Assembly: GCA_020444065.1 (NCBI GenBank)
Contig: JAHLLQ010000004.1
Coordinates: forward strand, 324,662-388,661
Source of the DNA: a bacterium
Lineage (GTDB): Bacteria; Sumerlaeota; Sumerlaeia; SLMS01; JAHLLQ01
Direction: 5' to 3'
Length of the DNA: 64,000 bases
Shown here: one piece after another, positions 53,632 through 61,973 of the stretch
Layout: each line of letters starts with the position of its first letter
Numbering within the stretch: the stretch's first letter is position 1
Position numbers and translations under genes: made by a program
Notes under the pieces: model-generated
The model's database searches: none
What the model was told of the DNA's origin: nothing
Seen by the model: only the letters and a program-made list of their open reading frames with translations

Positions 53632-54902
53632 TAGTCCTCACTCATGATTGTGAAGTCGGGTTCCACCATTCGGACTTTCGATTCCACCGCGTCCGCCTGG
53701 GTAACAAGCTGCTCGGCCATGCGGTTCAGCCGGCGAGCCATCTCCTTCACCGCCTCGTCGTCGGATCGGCTGGCCAGGAGGGTCAGCTCGATACCTGCAT
53801 CGTTGAATTGGCGCATTGCCTCGGATGCCGCTGTAACCAAGGCCGCGCCTTCGTCCGTCCGAACGGCGCGAACGCTCTTCTGATTCAGCAATTCCGTCAG
53901 GTCTCGAATACTCGACTGCGTCGTGTAGGCGCTCTTGTGAATCTGGTCGAGAAGCTCCAGTCCCTTGCGGCGATCGGGCGACGTCGGAGGTACGCTGTAC
54001 GCATCCTCGGCCTTGATGATTGCGTCTTCGGGGATCTTGATTCGCAGGGAGTTGACCGCGCCGGCTGCGCTGTAGCCGGAGCTGGAACCGGTGCTGGGGC
54101 GCGTGCCTTGCACGAGCGAGGTCCCCTCAACCCAAACGGACAGCAGGCCAGTCGGCTTCAAGGGATCTTGCGCTTCCACCAGGTGCTCCTTGGTGCCGAG
54201 CTCTTTGACGATCTCCTGGCGTTTGGCACCAATCGTTTCGGCCAGGGCCGATTCACGACGCGTTCCGCTGACGCGGATGATGCGCAGGTTCTTCAGGCGG
54301 CGCGTATAATCGGCGCGCGGGAAGACGTAATCGATCCCCACAACCTCTTCGATGGCCCACTCATCGATCCGGAAGACTTCGGCAACGTCGAAATCCGTCG
54401 ACTTCAGAACGACGTAGGCCGTCTGCCAGTGGTATCCGGATTGATTCTGGACACTCATCTCGATCTTGACGGTGTCTTCGGTCGGGAACGTGCGGCGATC
54501 GACGCGGAAGGGATAAAGCTCCGGTGCCGGCGGTTCCTCAGTGATCGGATCGAGAGCCGGGCCGACGTATTCTGCGCGATCGATCGGCTTCTCGGGCTCG
54601 GTGTTCGTTTCCTGGATTTCGCTGCGCGTGGGTGGCCTTCGCGCCGGTGGACGGCGTTCGGGCGCCTTTGGCGTGGCCTCGGCGACCTCTTTGGTCGTGG
54701 GACGACGTGTGGGTGTTTGCGGCTGGGTCGTGCGCCGTGCCGGCAGCTTGGCCTGTTGCTCCGCCATGGCGCGGAAATCGACCGTCTGCGTTTTGCCCGA
54801 GAAGACGTCGCGGACTTTCTGCGGCTCCAAGGCCACATAGCCGAAGGCGATGCCGACGGCGATAAGATTGATTAGCAAGACTGACCAGAGTGCATTTTTC
54901 AC
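53631..54902 (-). CDS. Unknown membrane-anchored protein between leuC and leuD
   Basis: 423 residues from GTG 54902, preferred to ATG 54950 because GGGATGGGG lies upstream and a membrane anchor (WSVLLINLIAVGIAFGYVAL) then starts at residue 5. A Pro/Thr/Arg-rich disordered part follows to about residue 120, then a beta-rich domain (about 130-300) resembling a receptor-like or Ig-like fold (VKIEMSVQNQSGYHWQTAYVVL), and helices from 330 (ELLDQIHKSAYTTQSSIRDLTELLNQK) with coiled-coil character. Its stop overlaps the leuD start. It is neither a leucine enzyme nor a family I recognise. Confidence 0.78.
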   Translation of the reverse strand: MKNALWSVLLINLIAVGIAFGYVALEPQKVRDVFSGKTQTVDFRAMAEQQAKLPARRTTQPQTPTRRPTTKEVAEATPKAPERRPPARRPPTRSEIQETNTEPEKPIDRAEYVGPALDPITEEPPAPELYPFRVDRRTFPTEDTVKIEMSVQNQSGYHWQTAYVVLKSTDFDVAEVFRIDEWAIEEVVGIDYVFPRADYTRRLKNLRIIRVSGTRRESALAETIGAKRQEIVKELGTKEHLVEAQDPLKPTGLLSVWVEGTSLVQGTRPSTGSSSGYSAAGAVNSLRIKIPEDAIIKAEDAYSVPPTSPDRRKGLELLDQIHKSAYTTQSSIRDLTELLNQKSVRAVRTDEGAALVTAASEAMRQFNDAGIELTLLASRSDDEAVKEMARRLNRMAEQLVTQADAVESKVRMVEPDFTIMSED

Positions 54903-54998
54903 GGAATTGACCCCATCCCTGTGGGTGACGGTATCGTGAGTCCTCCGCATGAGTGGGACAATTCAAGGGCGCCAGATGTTCCCGGCGCCTCCCGAGGC

Positions 54999-56369
54999 TC
55001 AGACTACGGCGCTCAAAGCCTCACGCGGATCGGCGATTTCACCCTTCAGGGCGCTGGCTGCAACCGTCAACGGAGAAGCCAGGAACACCGCCGCTTGCTT
55101 GTGTCCCATCCGGCCCGGGAAGTTCCGGTTGGTCGACGAGATACATACCTCACCGGCCTCGTTCAGGCGGCCAAATGTGTCGGCTGGACCGCCAAGACAG
55201 GCTGAACATGAAGCAGGCCCGACCTGCGCCCCGGCGTCGAGGAAAATCTGGCGCAGCGACTTGCCATTGTACTGAAGAATGTCGAGTTGCGCGTCGACCT
55301 CGGTTGTTGCCGGAACGATGAACGTCGGCACGCGACATTCCTGTCCGTTGAGGATCTTCGCGGCCTGGACAAAGTCCGTCACCTTGCCGCCCGTGCAACT
55401 GCCGATGTAGGCGCGCGTAACCTTTGTGCCGGCCACTTCGGAGACTGTCGCCTTGTTGTCCGGGCTGTGCGGTTTCGCCACCATCGGCTCCAGTTCGGAC
55501 AGCTTATAAGTCTTCTCGAAGAAGTACTTCGCATCCGGATCGTTGCGGACCGGTTCGTAATCGGACTTCGTGCCCGACTGCTTGATCCGCGCGTCGATAT
55601 ACTCGCGTGTGATTTCGTCGGGCTCGATAACGCCGTTCTTGCCACCGGCCTCGATGACCATGTTGCACAGGGTCATGCGCTCCTCGATCGACAGGCCATA
55701 GACGCCTTCGCCGGCGAATTCCATCGCGCGATAGGTGGCCCCATCCACTCCAATATCGCCGATGATGGCCAGGATCATGTCCTTTGCCATCATCCAGGGC
55801 GGCAATTCGCCCTCGAAGTTGAAACGCATCGTCGGCGGGACCTTCAGCCAGGTTTTGCCCGTTCCGAGGACAAACGCCGCGTCGGTGTTTCCGATGCCGG
55901 TTGCGAATTCGCCGAAAGCACCAGCCGTGCAGGTGTGACTGTCGGTTCCGAGCAGAATCTCGCCCGGGCGCGTGTGGCCCTCTTCCGGCAGCGCGATGTG
56001 GCAAACGCCCTTGTAGGACGTCTTGTCCGGATCGGCATAGGGGCTGGGCATGCCCTCTTCCTTCACGAAGTCCGGGTCGTAGTAGTACTTGATGCCCTGT
56101 TCGCGCACGAAATCGCGCAGAATGCCGATGTTGCGGTGGGCCTGCTTGTTGGCAGTGAAAATGTAATGATCGGGAATGATCACGACGCCATCTGGGTTCC
56201 AGACGCGGGCGTCCTTGCCGAAGCGTTCCTTGAAAATCCCGATCGTCCCCGGGCCGCACACGTCGTGGGTCATCAGGACATCCACATCGACCCAGATGTT
56301 CTCGCCGGGCTGCACCACGTCCTTGCCGGACTTGCGAGCCAGGATTTTCTCCGTCAACGTCATTCCCAT
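54999..56369 (-). CDS. leuC: 3-isopropylmalate dehydratase large subunit
   Basis: 456 residues, the aconitase-type large subunit, of the shorter HacA/LeuC2 form. Visible motifs are MTHDVCGPG, HYIFTANKQAH, ADGHTCT-like DSHTCTAGAFGEFATGIG, and the [4Fe-4S] cysteines in GSCTGG (near residue 325) and SCSACLGG (near 388). It hydrates and dehydrates isopropylmalate with LeuD. It is first in the run leuC, unknown gene, leuD, with about 96 bases to the next start. ATG 56369 or 56363 may be the start. No leuA or leuB is in the window. Confidence 0.95.
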   Translation of the reverse strand: MGMTLTEKILARKSGKDVVQPGENIWVDVDVLMTHDVCGPGTIGIFKERFGKDARVWNPDGVVIIPDHYIFTANKQAHRNIGILRDFVREQGIKYYYDPDFVKEEGMPSPYADPDKTSYKGVCHIALPEEGHTRPGEILLGTDSHTCTAGAFGEFATGIGNTDAAFVLGTGKTWLKVPPTMRFNFEGELPPWMMAKDMILAIIGDIGVDGATYRAMEFAGEGVYGLSIEERMTLCNMVIEAGGKNGVIEPDEITREYIDARIKQSGTKSDYEPVRNDPDAKYFFEKTYKLSELEPMVAKPHSPDNKATVSEVAGTKVTRAYIGSCTGGKVTDFVQAAKILNGQECRVPTFIVPATTEVDAQLDILQYNGKSLRQIFLDAGAQVGPASCSACLGGPADTFGRLNEAGEVCISSTNRNFPGRMGHKQAAVFLASPLTVAASALKGEIADPREALSAVV

Positions 56370-56500
56370 CGCGCTGTTTCCTTTGCGTTCTGATTGGCTT
56401 CGAGAGCCACTGGCAGCCTATCAAAGGGCCGCGCCTGCGCCACCCCGGAAGACCAGTTATGACGCATGCAAGACTCCGGCCGATTCGGGATTCTCTTCTC

Positions 56501-56920
56501 TCAATCTCGTCTGCGATCCTGCCGTGCAATCGCCCGCAAGGCCACCGCCATTCCCACCACGACCAGCGCTCCGCCAGCATCGGCGATCCAATCGGCCACA
56601 TCGGAACTCCGCCCGGGGACGCTTCGCTGCTGGATTTCATCGATAAGACCCGCGAAAGCAGGCAGCACGAAACAGAACAGCGCCGGCATCTTCACGACGG
56701 CCGCCTGCAACGGGTTCTTGGGCACTACCGTCCGCCACAGCAACGCTGCCATACCGCCGTACATCGTGAAGTGAACAACCTTGTCAAAGCAGGGAAGCTT
56801 CATCCAACTGCCGCTCGGCAGATGGCTCGACGGGCGCGTGTTAACCCAGAAGATCGCGATCACCCACAGCAGGGTCAGGATCGCAAAGCCGACATGGGGG
56901 CGGGAAGTGGAGTCCTTCAT
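56501..56920 (-). CDS. VanZ family membrane protein
   Basis: 139 residues with about four hydrophobic spans. The family pattern is clear: FDKVVHFTMYGGMAALL after the first loop, then LIDEIQQRSVPGRSSDVADWIADAGG near the end, with the conserved DExxQ and D..DW.AD positions. VanZ confers teicoplanin resistance in enterococci; in most bacteria the role is unknown but may concern envelope stress or cell wall. It lies 7 bases after the S9 peptidase stop on the same strand, so the two are co-transcribed. Confidence 0.9.
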   Translation of the reverse strand: MKDSTSRPHVGFAILTLLWVIAIFWVNTRPSSHLPSGSWMKLPCFDKVVHFTMYGGMAALLWRTVVPKNPLQAAVVKMPALFCFVLPAFAGLIDEIQQRSVPGRSSDVADWIADAGGALVVVGMAVALRAIARQDRRRD

Positions 56921-56927
56921 CGCCGAA

Positions 56928-58937
56928 TCAGGAACCGCTCTCCGGAACTTCGGGAGTCGGAATAGCAGTCGGTTCTCCGTCGCCGTTGTTCAGCAGGAAG
57001 CGCTGGATGAAACTCATCTGCGCGGCCTGAGACTCCATGCGATTGGACTTTTTCGCGATCCCGTGTCCTTCGTCCATCGCCAGCAGGTACCAGACTTCCT
57101 GGCCGTTTGCGCGCACCTGATCGACGATCTGCTCGGCCTCTGTGTACGGCACCCGCGGGTCGTTGTAACCCTGGACGATGAAGAGCGGCTTCTGGATCTT
57201 GTGTGCCAGCGTTGTGGGAGAGATGCTGAGAAGGAACTCGCGCATTTCCGGAACGCGTTCGTCGCCGTATTCAACACGACGCAGATCCCGGCGGTATTCG
57301 CTGGTCGATTCCAGGAACGTCACGAAGTTCGATATGCCCACCGTCGAAACGCCGCCCGCCAGACGATCGGAATAATGCGCCATCGACGCCAGCACCATGT
57401 AGCCGCCGTACGAACCGCCGGTGACCATGACGCGATCCTCGTCGAAGTCCGGCTGCATCGCGATCCAGTCCAGCAGTGCACCGATGTCCTTCACGCTGTC
57501 TTCGCGCTTCTCCTGATTATCGAGCGTCACGTACGTCTTTCCGTAGCCTGTGGAACCGCGTACGTTTGGGACGACAACAGCCACGCCAAGTTCGGTCACC
57601 ATGTACTGGATATCGCTGCTGAATCCGGGGCGCGCCTGGCTTTCCGGACCGCCGTGAATTGAGATCACAACTGGCCATGGCCCTTGCGTTTTTGGCCTGT
57701 AAACAAAGGCCGGAATGCGACGCGGGGTGCCTTCCGAAACTTCATCGAATGTCGGATAGTGAATCAGCTCTGCCTCGACAAAGATGTCGCTCGGCAGACC
57801 GCCGACTTCCGATTCCGTCCAGCGCGTCAGCTTCTGCTCCTGCAAGTCCCAAACGTACACATCCGCGGGCGAATTCGACGCCATCAAAGTCACTGCGAGG
57901 TACTTGCTGTCCGGGCTGAAGTCGTACATGAATCCCAGCCCACCCGGCAGCGGCACCTCCGTGCGCTGCATCGTCTTTGCATTCAGTACATACAGCTTGC
58001 TGAAGCCGTCTTCGTTCGTACTCATTGCCAGGAAGCGGCGATCGCGACTCGGCTTCAGCCCCACGATGTCCCAATCGATATCGTCGACGAGGATCTTGGT
58101 CAGATCATATTTTAAATCGTAGTAGTAGAGTCGCTTGAATTCCGACTCGAAGTCCGCCGTATAAAACACGCCCGAACCATCGTAGTTGAAGCATGCCGAA
58201 CCATACGCGACCGGCTGATCCAGATCCGCATTCAACTGGTGCAGCTCGCCCGAGTTCAAATCGTGAACATACAACTGCGATTCATTCGCGGACAAGTAGC
58301 GCCCGATTAGCAGCTTCGAATCGTCCAATGACCAATCGTCTGGTCCCCAGTAGCCTTCCGCTTCGAGGACCGACGTCGTGTTGCCGTCGCGATCGAGAAC
58401 CTGGATGTCCCAGTCCTTGCCGTTGCGCTGGGTCGTTGAGCACGCGATGAGTTCCTTGTTATTCGCCCACATCGGGCTGCGGTAGATCGCTTTGCCATCG
58501 GTCAGTCGGCGGCACTTGCCGGTCGAAAGATCGTGCAGAAATAACTGGTCGCGTTCGTTCCCGTCCTCATCCATCGCGAAAAGGATTTCACTCGGATTCA
58601 CCGGGTTGAACGACCCGTCGCCGACGCGCTCCTCGTAGAACGTCACCTGGCGGCGCATTCCCATCGGCTCTTCGACGATGTGAAGCTGCGAAGTCTCGCC
58701 GAAGCGCGTTCCGATCAGCAGGCCGCTCGAATCCGGCAACCAGTCTGCGAACCACGCAGAGCGAATGTTCTGAAATTGGTTCAACCTCTCGCGGGCGCTC
58801 ACGCTCACCGGCGGGACGTTATCAAATACCAAGGCACCTTCCTGGCGCCGTTCGGGCTGGGAAAGACTCGTCATGGGTAGGAAAGAAAGACCAGCAATCA
58901 GGATTTTGAGTGCGAATCGTCTCATCATTGCGCTCAT
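56928..58937 (-). CDS. S9 family prolyl oligopeptidase-like serine peptidase
   Basis: 669 residues. A signal-like N-terminus (RRFALKILIAGLSFLPMTSL) precedes a seven-bladed beta-propeller region to about residue 400, with repeated WxxD- and SPDSKYLA-type blades. The alpha/beta hydrolase domain follows with the nucleophile Ser in GGSYGGYM (about residue 512), Asp in YNDPRVPY (about 592) and His in DEGHGIAKK (about 626). It should cleave short peptides in the periplasm. Exact start (58937 or 58928) is uncertain. It shares a transcript with VanZ. Confidence 0.93.
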   Translation of the reverse strand: MSAMMRRFALKILIAGLSFLPMTSLSQPERRQEGALVFDNVPPVSVSARERLNQFQNIRSAWFADWLPDSSGLLIGTRFGETSQLHIVEEPMGMRRQVTFYEERVGDGSFNPVNPSEILFAMDEDGNERDQLFLHDLSTGKCRRLTDGKAIYRSPMWANNKELIACSTTQRNGKDWDIQVLDRDGNTTSVLEAEGYWGPDDWSLDDSKLLIGRYLSANESQLYVHDLNSGELHQLNADLDQPVAYGSACFNYDGSGVFYTADFESEFKRLYYYDLKYDLTKILVDDIDWDIVGLKPSRDRRFLAMSTNEDGFSKLYVLNAKTMQRTEVPLPGGLGFMYDFSPDSKYLAVTLMASNSPADVYVWDLQEQKLTRWTESEVGGLPSDIFVEAELIHYPTFDEVSEGTPRRIPAFVYRPKTQGPWPVVISIHGGPESQARPGFSSDIQYMVTELGVAVVVPNVRGSTGYGKTYVTLDNQEKREDSVKDIGALLDWIAMQPDFDEDRVMVTGGSYGGYMVLASMAHYSDRLAGGVSTVGISNFVTFLESTSEYRRDLRRVEYGDERVPEMREFLLSISPTTLAHKIQKPLFIVQGYNDPRVPYTEAEQIVDQVRANGQEVWYLLAMDEGHGIAKKSNRMESQAAQMSFIQRFLLNNGDGEPTAIPTPEVPESGS

Positions 58938-59167
58938 TTTGGCACCCGCGCAAGGCGGTGAGGTCTTCTATGAGGCCCCCGAGGGGATGACAAGCGCTAA
59001 AGCGCGGGCGGGGGAACTTCAATCTTTGCTCCTGGCAATGTGAAGATTCTTTCCAACCAAACAGCCGGTTAGATCACTGATATCCAAGACCACGATTCCA
59101 TCCGACGAGGAAACGACCGTTGAACCACTTGTCGAAGACCACGAGATCCCGGCGCGCGGGCGGCCCA

Positions 59168-59809
59168 ATGCGGATACTCCTGATCATTTCGGGCGCCCTC
59201 GCTTTGGCTCTTGCCGCCGCCGGCGGGGTGATCTGGGAGTTGGGCTCACAGGGGAAACTGAGGGGCCACCATGACCAGGTTGTCCGCGAAGACTCCGAAA
59301 TCCATCTCATCGAGGAAAATACCCTCACATTAAGGAGATTCGGCATCTCCTTCGCCCGCCCCAACGAGGATTGGGAGTTTCAGGTTGGAAATGCTTCCGG
59401 AACCGACAGGTTCGGGTTCATTGCGGTCGGCGGACTCGTCGGCGGGGGAGTGCCGGGATCAACGTCCAGCGCGATCATCCTTTCTGTCTTCTGCAATCCG
59501 CACTTCGATCGCCCGCTTTTGGAAGCCATCGAGGACCGATTGGAATTTCGCGGCCAAAGCCTCGATGAGGCGCAGAGCCTCCGCCACGGGACGCTGGATG
59601 GAAAGCCTTGCGTGGAGGTGATCATCGCCCCCAAGGACGATCTGAACTGCGAGCAGCGAGCGTACTTCGCCTGGCAAAGCGACCGCGGCGTTTGCCTCGC
59701 CATCCTCCACGACAACTTAAAGGACGGCCAGTTCCCCGAGGATGTCTGGAAGCTCTTCCTGGAGACTCTGAAGTCGGACGGAGGCGAGGGGCGACTGGTG
59801 TGGGAGTAG
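59168..59809 (+). CDS. Unknown anchored or exported protein
   Basis: 213 residues from ATG 59168; an in-frame TTG 48 bases upstream is less likely. Residues 1-22 are hydrophobic (MRILLIISGALALALAAAGGV), with no lipobox Cys, so it is a signal anchor or signal peptide. The rest is a compact alpha/beta region (GISFARPNEDWEFQV, FGFIAVGGLVGGGV, VCLAILHDNLKDGQF) resembling a PsbP/DUF-type single-domain fold. It runs against the minus-strand gene 59824-60276 with 14 bases between stops. No family recognised. Confidence 0.7.
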   Translation: MRILLIISGALALALAAAGGVIWELGSQGKLRGHHDQVVREDSEIHLIEENTLTLRRFGISFARPNEDWEFQVGNASGTDRFGFIAVGGLVGGGVPGSTSSAIILSVFCNPHFDRPLLEAIEDRLEFRGQSLDEAQSLRHGTLDGKPCVEVIIAPKDDLNCEQRAYFAWQSDRGVCLAILHDNLKDGQFPEDVWKLFLETLKSDGGEGRLVWE

Positions 59810-59823
59810 CGCAGCCCGATTTG

Positions 59824-60276
59824 TCAGGATGGAAGCTTGAATGTATCGATGCGAACGTCTTCATCCTCAGGTCCACCGAAGCGCAGCATGATAATCGCCC
59901 CCCTCATCAAATCCGATGCTTCCAGTTCGGGGCGAATCGTCTCGAAAAGGCGCCGCGCATCCGATCCGTAGAAGAACAGGTAGCCGTCGCTGCCATCCAA
60001 GGCGATTTCGTCTCCATCCAACTCACCGATGCCTTCACCGGCATCGGAAATCGCAGCTTCCAGCCGGTCCTCCAGTTCAAACAGGCGGCTCAGATCGGGA
60101 ACTGGATAGTCGAAGAATTGTACACGGACCAACTGCTCATCTGGAGCGGGAACGGCATCGCTGGAAGAACCAGAGCCCTGACGACCTAAGAGCCATATTC
60201 CCATCGGGACTGCCAGTGCGAGCAGTACGGCAGGGATCAGAAGCCAGGAACGAATTGTAGCAAGCGAGAGAATCAT
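59824..60276 (-). CDS. Unknown membrane-anchored protein
   Basis: 150 residues from ATG 60276 (an ATG at 60294 in frame adds six). One span near residues 10-27 (WLLIPAVLLALAVPMGIWLL) is followed by a Gly/Ser linker and a roughly 110-residue acidic domain with FFDYPVPDLSRLFELEDRL and DGYLFFYGSDARRLFETI. The soluble part is likely outside the cytoplasm. It is about 125 bases from the ThiS-like gene stop. No known family is recognised. Confidence 0.65.
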   Translation of the reverse strand: MILSLATIRSWLLIPAVLLALAVPMGIWLLGRQGSGSSSDAVPAPDEQLVRVQFFDYPVPDLSRLFELEDRLEAAISDAGEGIGELDGDEIALDGSDGYLFFYGSDARRLFETIRPELEASDLMRGAIIMLRFGGPEDEDVRIDTFKLPS

Positions 60277-60400
60277 AAATGGACACTGAAACACGTGGAC
60301 GGGTTTCAGAGACCCTCGGGCACATGGATCACCCGGGCAACCGAAACCGGATGCGTACCACCCGCTGACCCCGACGAAGTGGCCCTTGTCCGGTCAGGCC

Positions 60401-60661
60401 TCAACCCCCGCTCAGCGCTGCCAGGATGTGGATTTCGCCGTCTGGTTGCACCTTCGTGCGCACGGACTTCACCGTCTCGCCGTCCACGAAGATGTTCAGA
60501 TGCGGGCGGATGCGGTCCTGCTCGTCGATGATGCGAAAGCGAATCCCGGGGAACTGGCGATCCAGGTCTTTCAAGGCGGCGTCCAGCGTTTCGCCCTCCA
60601 CGTCGAGGGTGGACCGATTGCCCGTCAGATGGTGCAGGTGCGGCGAGACATACAGTTTCAC
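60401..60661 (-). CDS. ThiS/MoaD-like ubiquitin-fold protein
   Basis: 86 residues starting at GTG 60661, whose GTGA overlaps the stop of the BNR-repeat gene (60658-60660), so the two are translationally coupled. The fold pattern fits MoaD/ThiS: a strand VKLYVSPHLHHLTG, a helix ALKDLDRQFPGI, strands RFRIIDEQDRIRPHLNIFVDG, and the end AALSGG with the C-terminal Gly-Gly used for adenylation and thiocarboxylate or conjugate formation. The pairing with a BNR-repeat protein is one I believe recurs in other bacteria, but I cannot check it here. Sulfur carrier is the likely role. Confidence 0.82.
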   Translation of the reverse strand: MKLYVSPHLHHLTGNRSTLDVEGETLDAALKDLDRQFPGIRFRIIDEQDRIRPHLNIFVDGETVKSVRTKVQPDGEIHILAALSGG

Positions 60662-61797
60662 GGAGCGACCTCGATGCTGAGAATCCGCGGCATGTAGCTG
60701 GCCAGGCAGCGCCACGAGGCACCCTCGTTTGTGCTTCCCCAGACCTCGCCCTGCGTGGTGCCGAAGTAAATACCCACCGGGTTGCCGCCATCGGCCTTCA
60801 TCGCCTGGCGCAGGACGGTGAACCAGGCGTTCTTCGCCGGGAGGCCCTTGGCTTGTCGTTGCCATGTTTTCCCGGCGTTCGTTGTCCGGAACACGGCCGG
60901 CTTGCCATCGGGGCTGGTGCGTGGCCAGACGTCCATGGCGTCCATCGGGAAGACCCACGCCACGTCCTTCTTTCGCGGGTGCGCCACGATCGGGAATCCG
61001 ACATCGCCGATGGCTTCTGGCATATTGCGCCCCACGCGGCGCCACTTGGACTCCGGCAAGTCCATCACGTAGATTCCGCAGTGATTCTGCTGGTAGAAGC
61101 GATCCGGATCGGCGGCCGATTGCACCGTGCAATGCGGATCGTAGCCATGGTCGCGTTCTTCCTTGGATGGTGGGAAGAAGTCGTTTTCCTGGCCGCTGTT
61201 GACTGGTTTCCAGGACTTCCCGCGATCGCGCGATTCGTAGAAGCCCGCGCAGGACATCGACACATAAAGGTGCCGACGATTGCGCGGATCGACGATGACC
61301 GAGTGCGTGATTTCCCCGACCGGCGATGGCATTCCCCACTTCGGCGCGATCACCGCCGGATCGAAGCCTTTGATCTGCTTCCAGATCTCCCCGTTGTCCT
61401 CGCTGCGGAACAGGCCGAACGGCACCGTACCGGCGTACCAGGTTCCGGGCTCGTCGGTGTGCCCCGGCGCCAGAAAGAAGACCCGCTGGACCGACTTACC
61501 CGATTTCTTCGAGAATGCGGGCGGTTTCGCCGCCGGTTGCCAGGATTTCCCCCCATCCAGAGAACGCTGCACCGTCGGGCCAAGGTGCCCCGTCTGCCCA
61601 GCCAGCATCCATGTTCGCCGATTGCGAGGATCGACCAGCAGGTGATTGACCTCATGGCCGAAGAACTGTGGCTTCTGCATGCGCCACTGCTTTCGGGCGG
61701 CGTCGCTCTTCAGGATGAACGCACCCTTCATCGTGCCGATCAGAAGAGTCACGGGTTTCTTCGCGGCCGAACGGCCGCCGCTGCGTGCTGGGGTCAT
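60658..61797 (-). CDS. BNR-repeat (sialidase/YVTN-like) propeller protein
   Basis: 379 residues from ATG 61797 (AGGAG seven bases upstream). Five Asp-box-like BNR motifs are seen: SLDGGKSW, EDNGEIWK, SRDRGKSWK, TTNAGKTW and TNEGASWR, giving a six-bladed propeller like the exo-alpha-sialidase/glycosidase families. The N-terminal strand has a LLIGTMKGAF pattern. No signal peptide is evident, which argues against a secreted sialidase, and no Arg triad is evident by eye. The last codon overlaps the next gene, a ThiS/MoaD-like protein. Confidence 0.85.
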   Translation of the reverse strand: MTPARSGGRSAAKKPVTLLIGTMKGAFILKSDAARKQWRMQKPQFFGHEVNHLLVDPRNRRTWMLAGQTGHLGPTVQRSLDGGKSWQPAAKPPAFSKKSGKSVQRVFFLAPGHTDEPGTWYAGTVPFGLFRSEDNGEIWKQIKGFDPAVIAPKWGMPSPVGEITHSVIVDPRNRRHLYVSMSCAGFYESRDRGKSWKPVNSGQENDFFPPSKEERDHGYDPHCTVQSAADPDRFYQQNHCGIYVMDLPESKWRRVGRNMPEAIGDVGFPIVAHPRKKDVAWVFPMDAMDVWPRTSPDGKPAVFRTTNAGKTWQRQAKGLPAKNAWFTVLRQAMKADGGNPVGIYFGTTQGEVWGSTNEGASWRCLASYMPRILSIEVAP

Positions 61798-61911
61798 GGG
61801 AGAACTCCTGGGAAGTCTGATGATGAGATTCCGGATAGCCGGGGTCCACTTGGAAGGCAAGCAGAGAATGTCGATAATCGAATGTCGGTTTCGCTTGAAT
61901 TTCGCTTTCTC

Positions 61912-61941
61912 TTGACGCCGCGAGGCTGCATTCGCTTTATT
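61912..61941 (+). promoter_or_regulatory. Likely sigma-70 promoter of recN
   Basis: TTGACG (61912-61917) and TTTATT (61936-61941) with an 18-base spacer lie 33 bases before ATG 61974. No LexA-like palindrome of the CTGT-N8-ACAG or GAAC-N4-GTTC type was seen. Confidence 0.45.
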
Positions 61942-61973
61942 TTCGCCAATGCTGCGAAAGGCGGAATCGTCTG

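Noticed and set aside
60401-61339. 312-residue minus-strand open frame as a single protein
   Set aside because: Only its last 86 codons (60401-60661) are real; the upstream part is out of frame inside the BNR-repeat gene.
61861-61973. SOS (LexA) box for recN
   Set aside because: No palindrome of either the CTGT/ACAG or GAAC/GTTC type is present in the gap.
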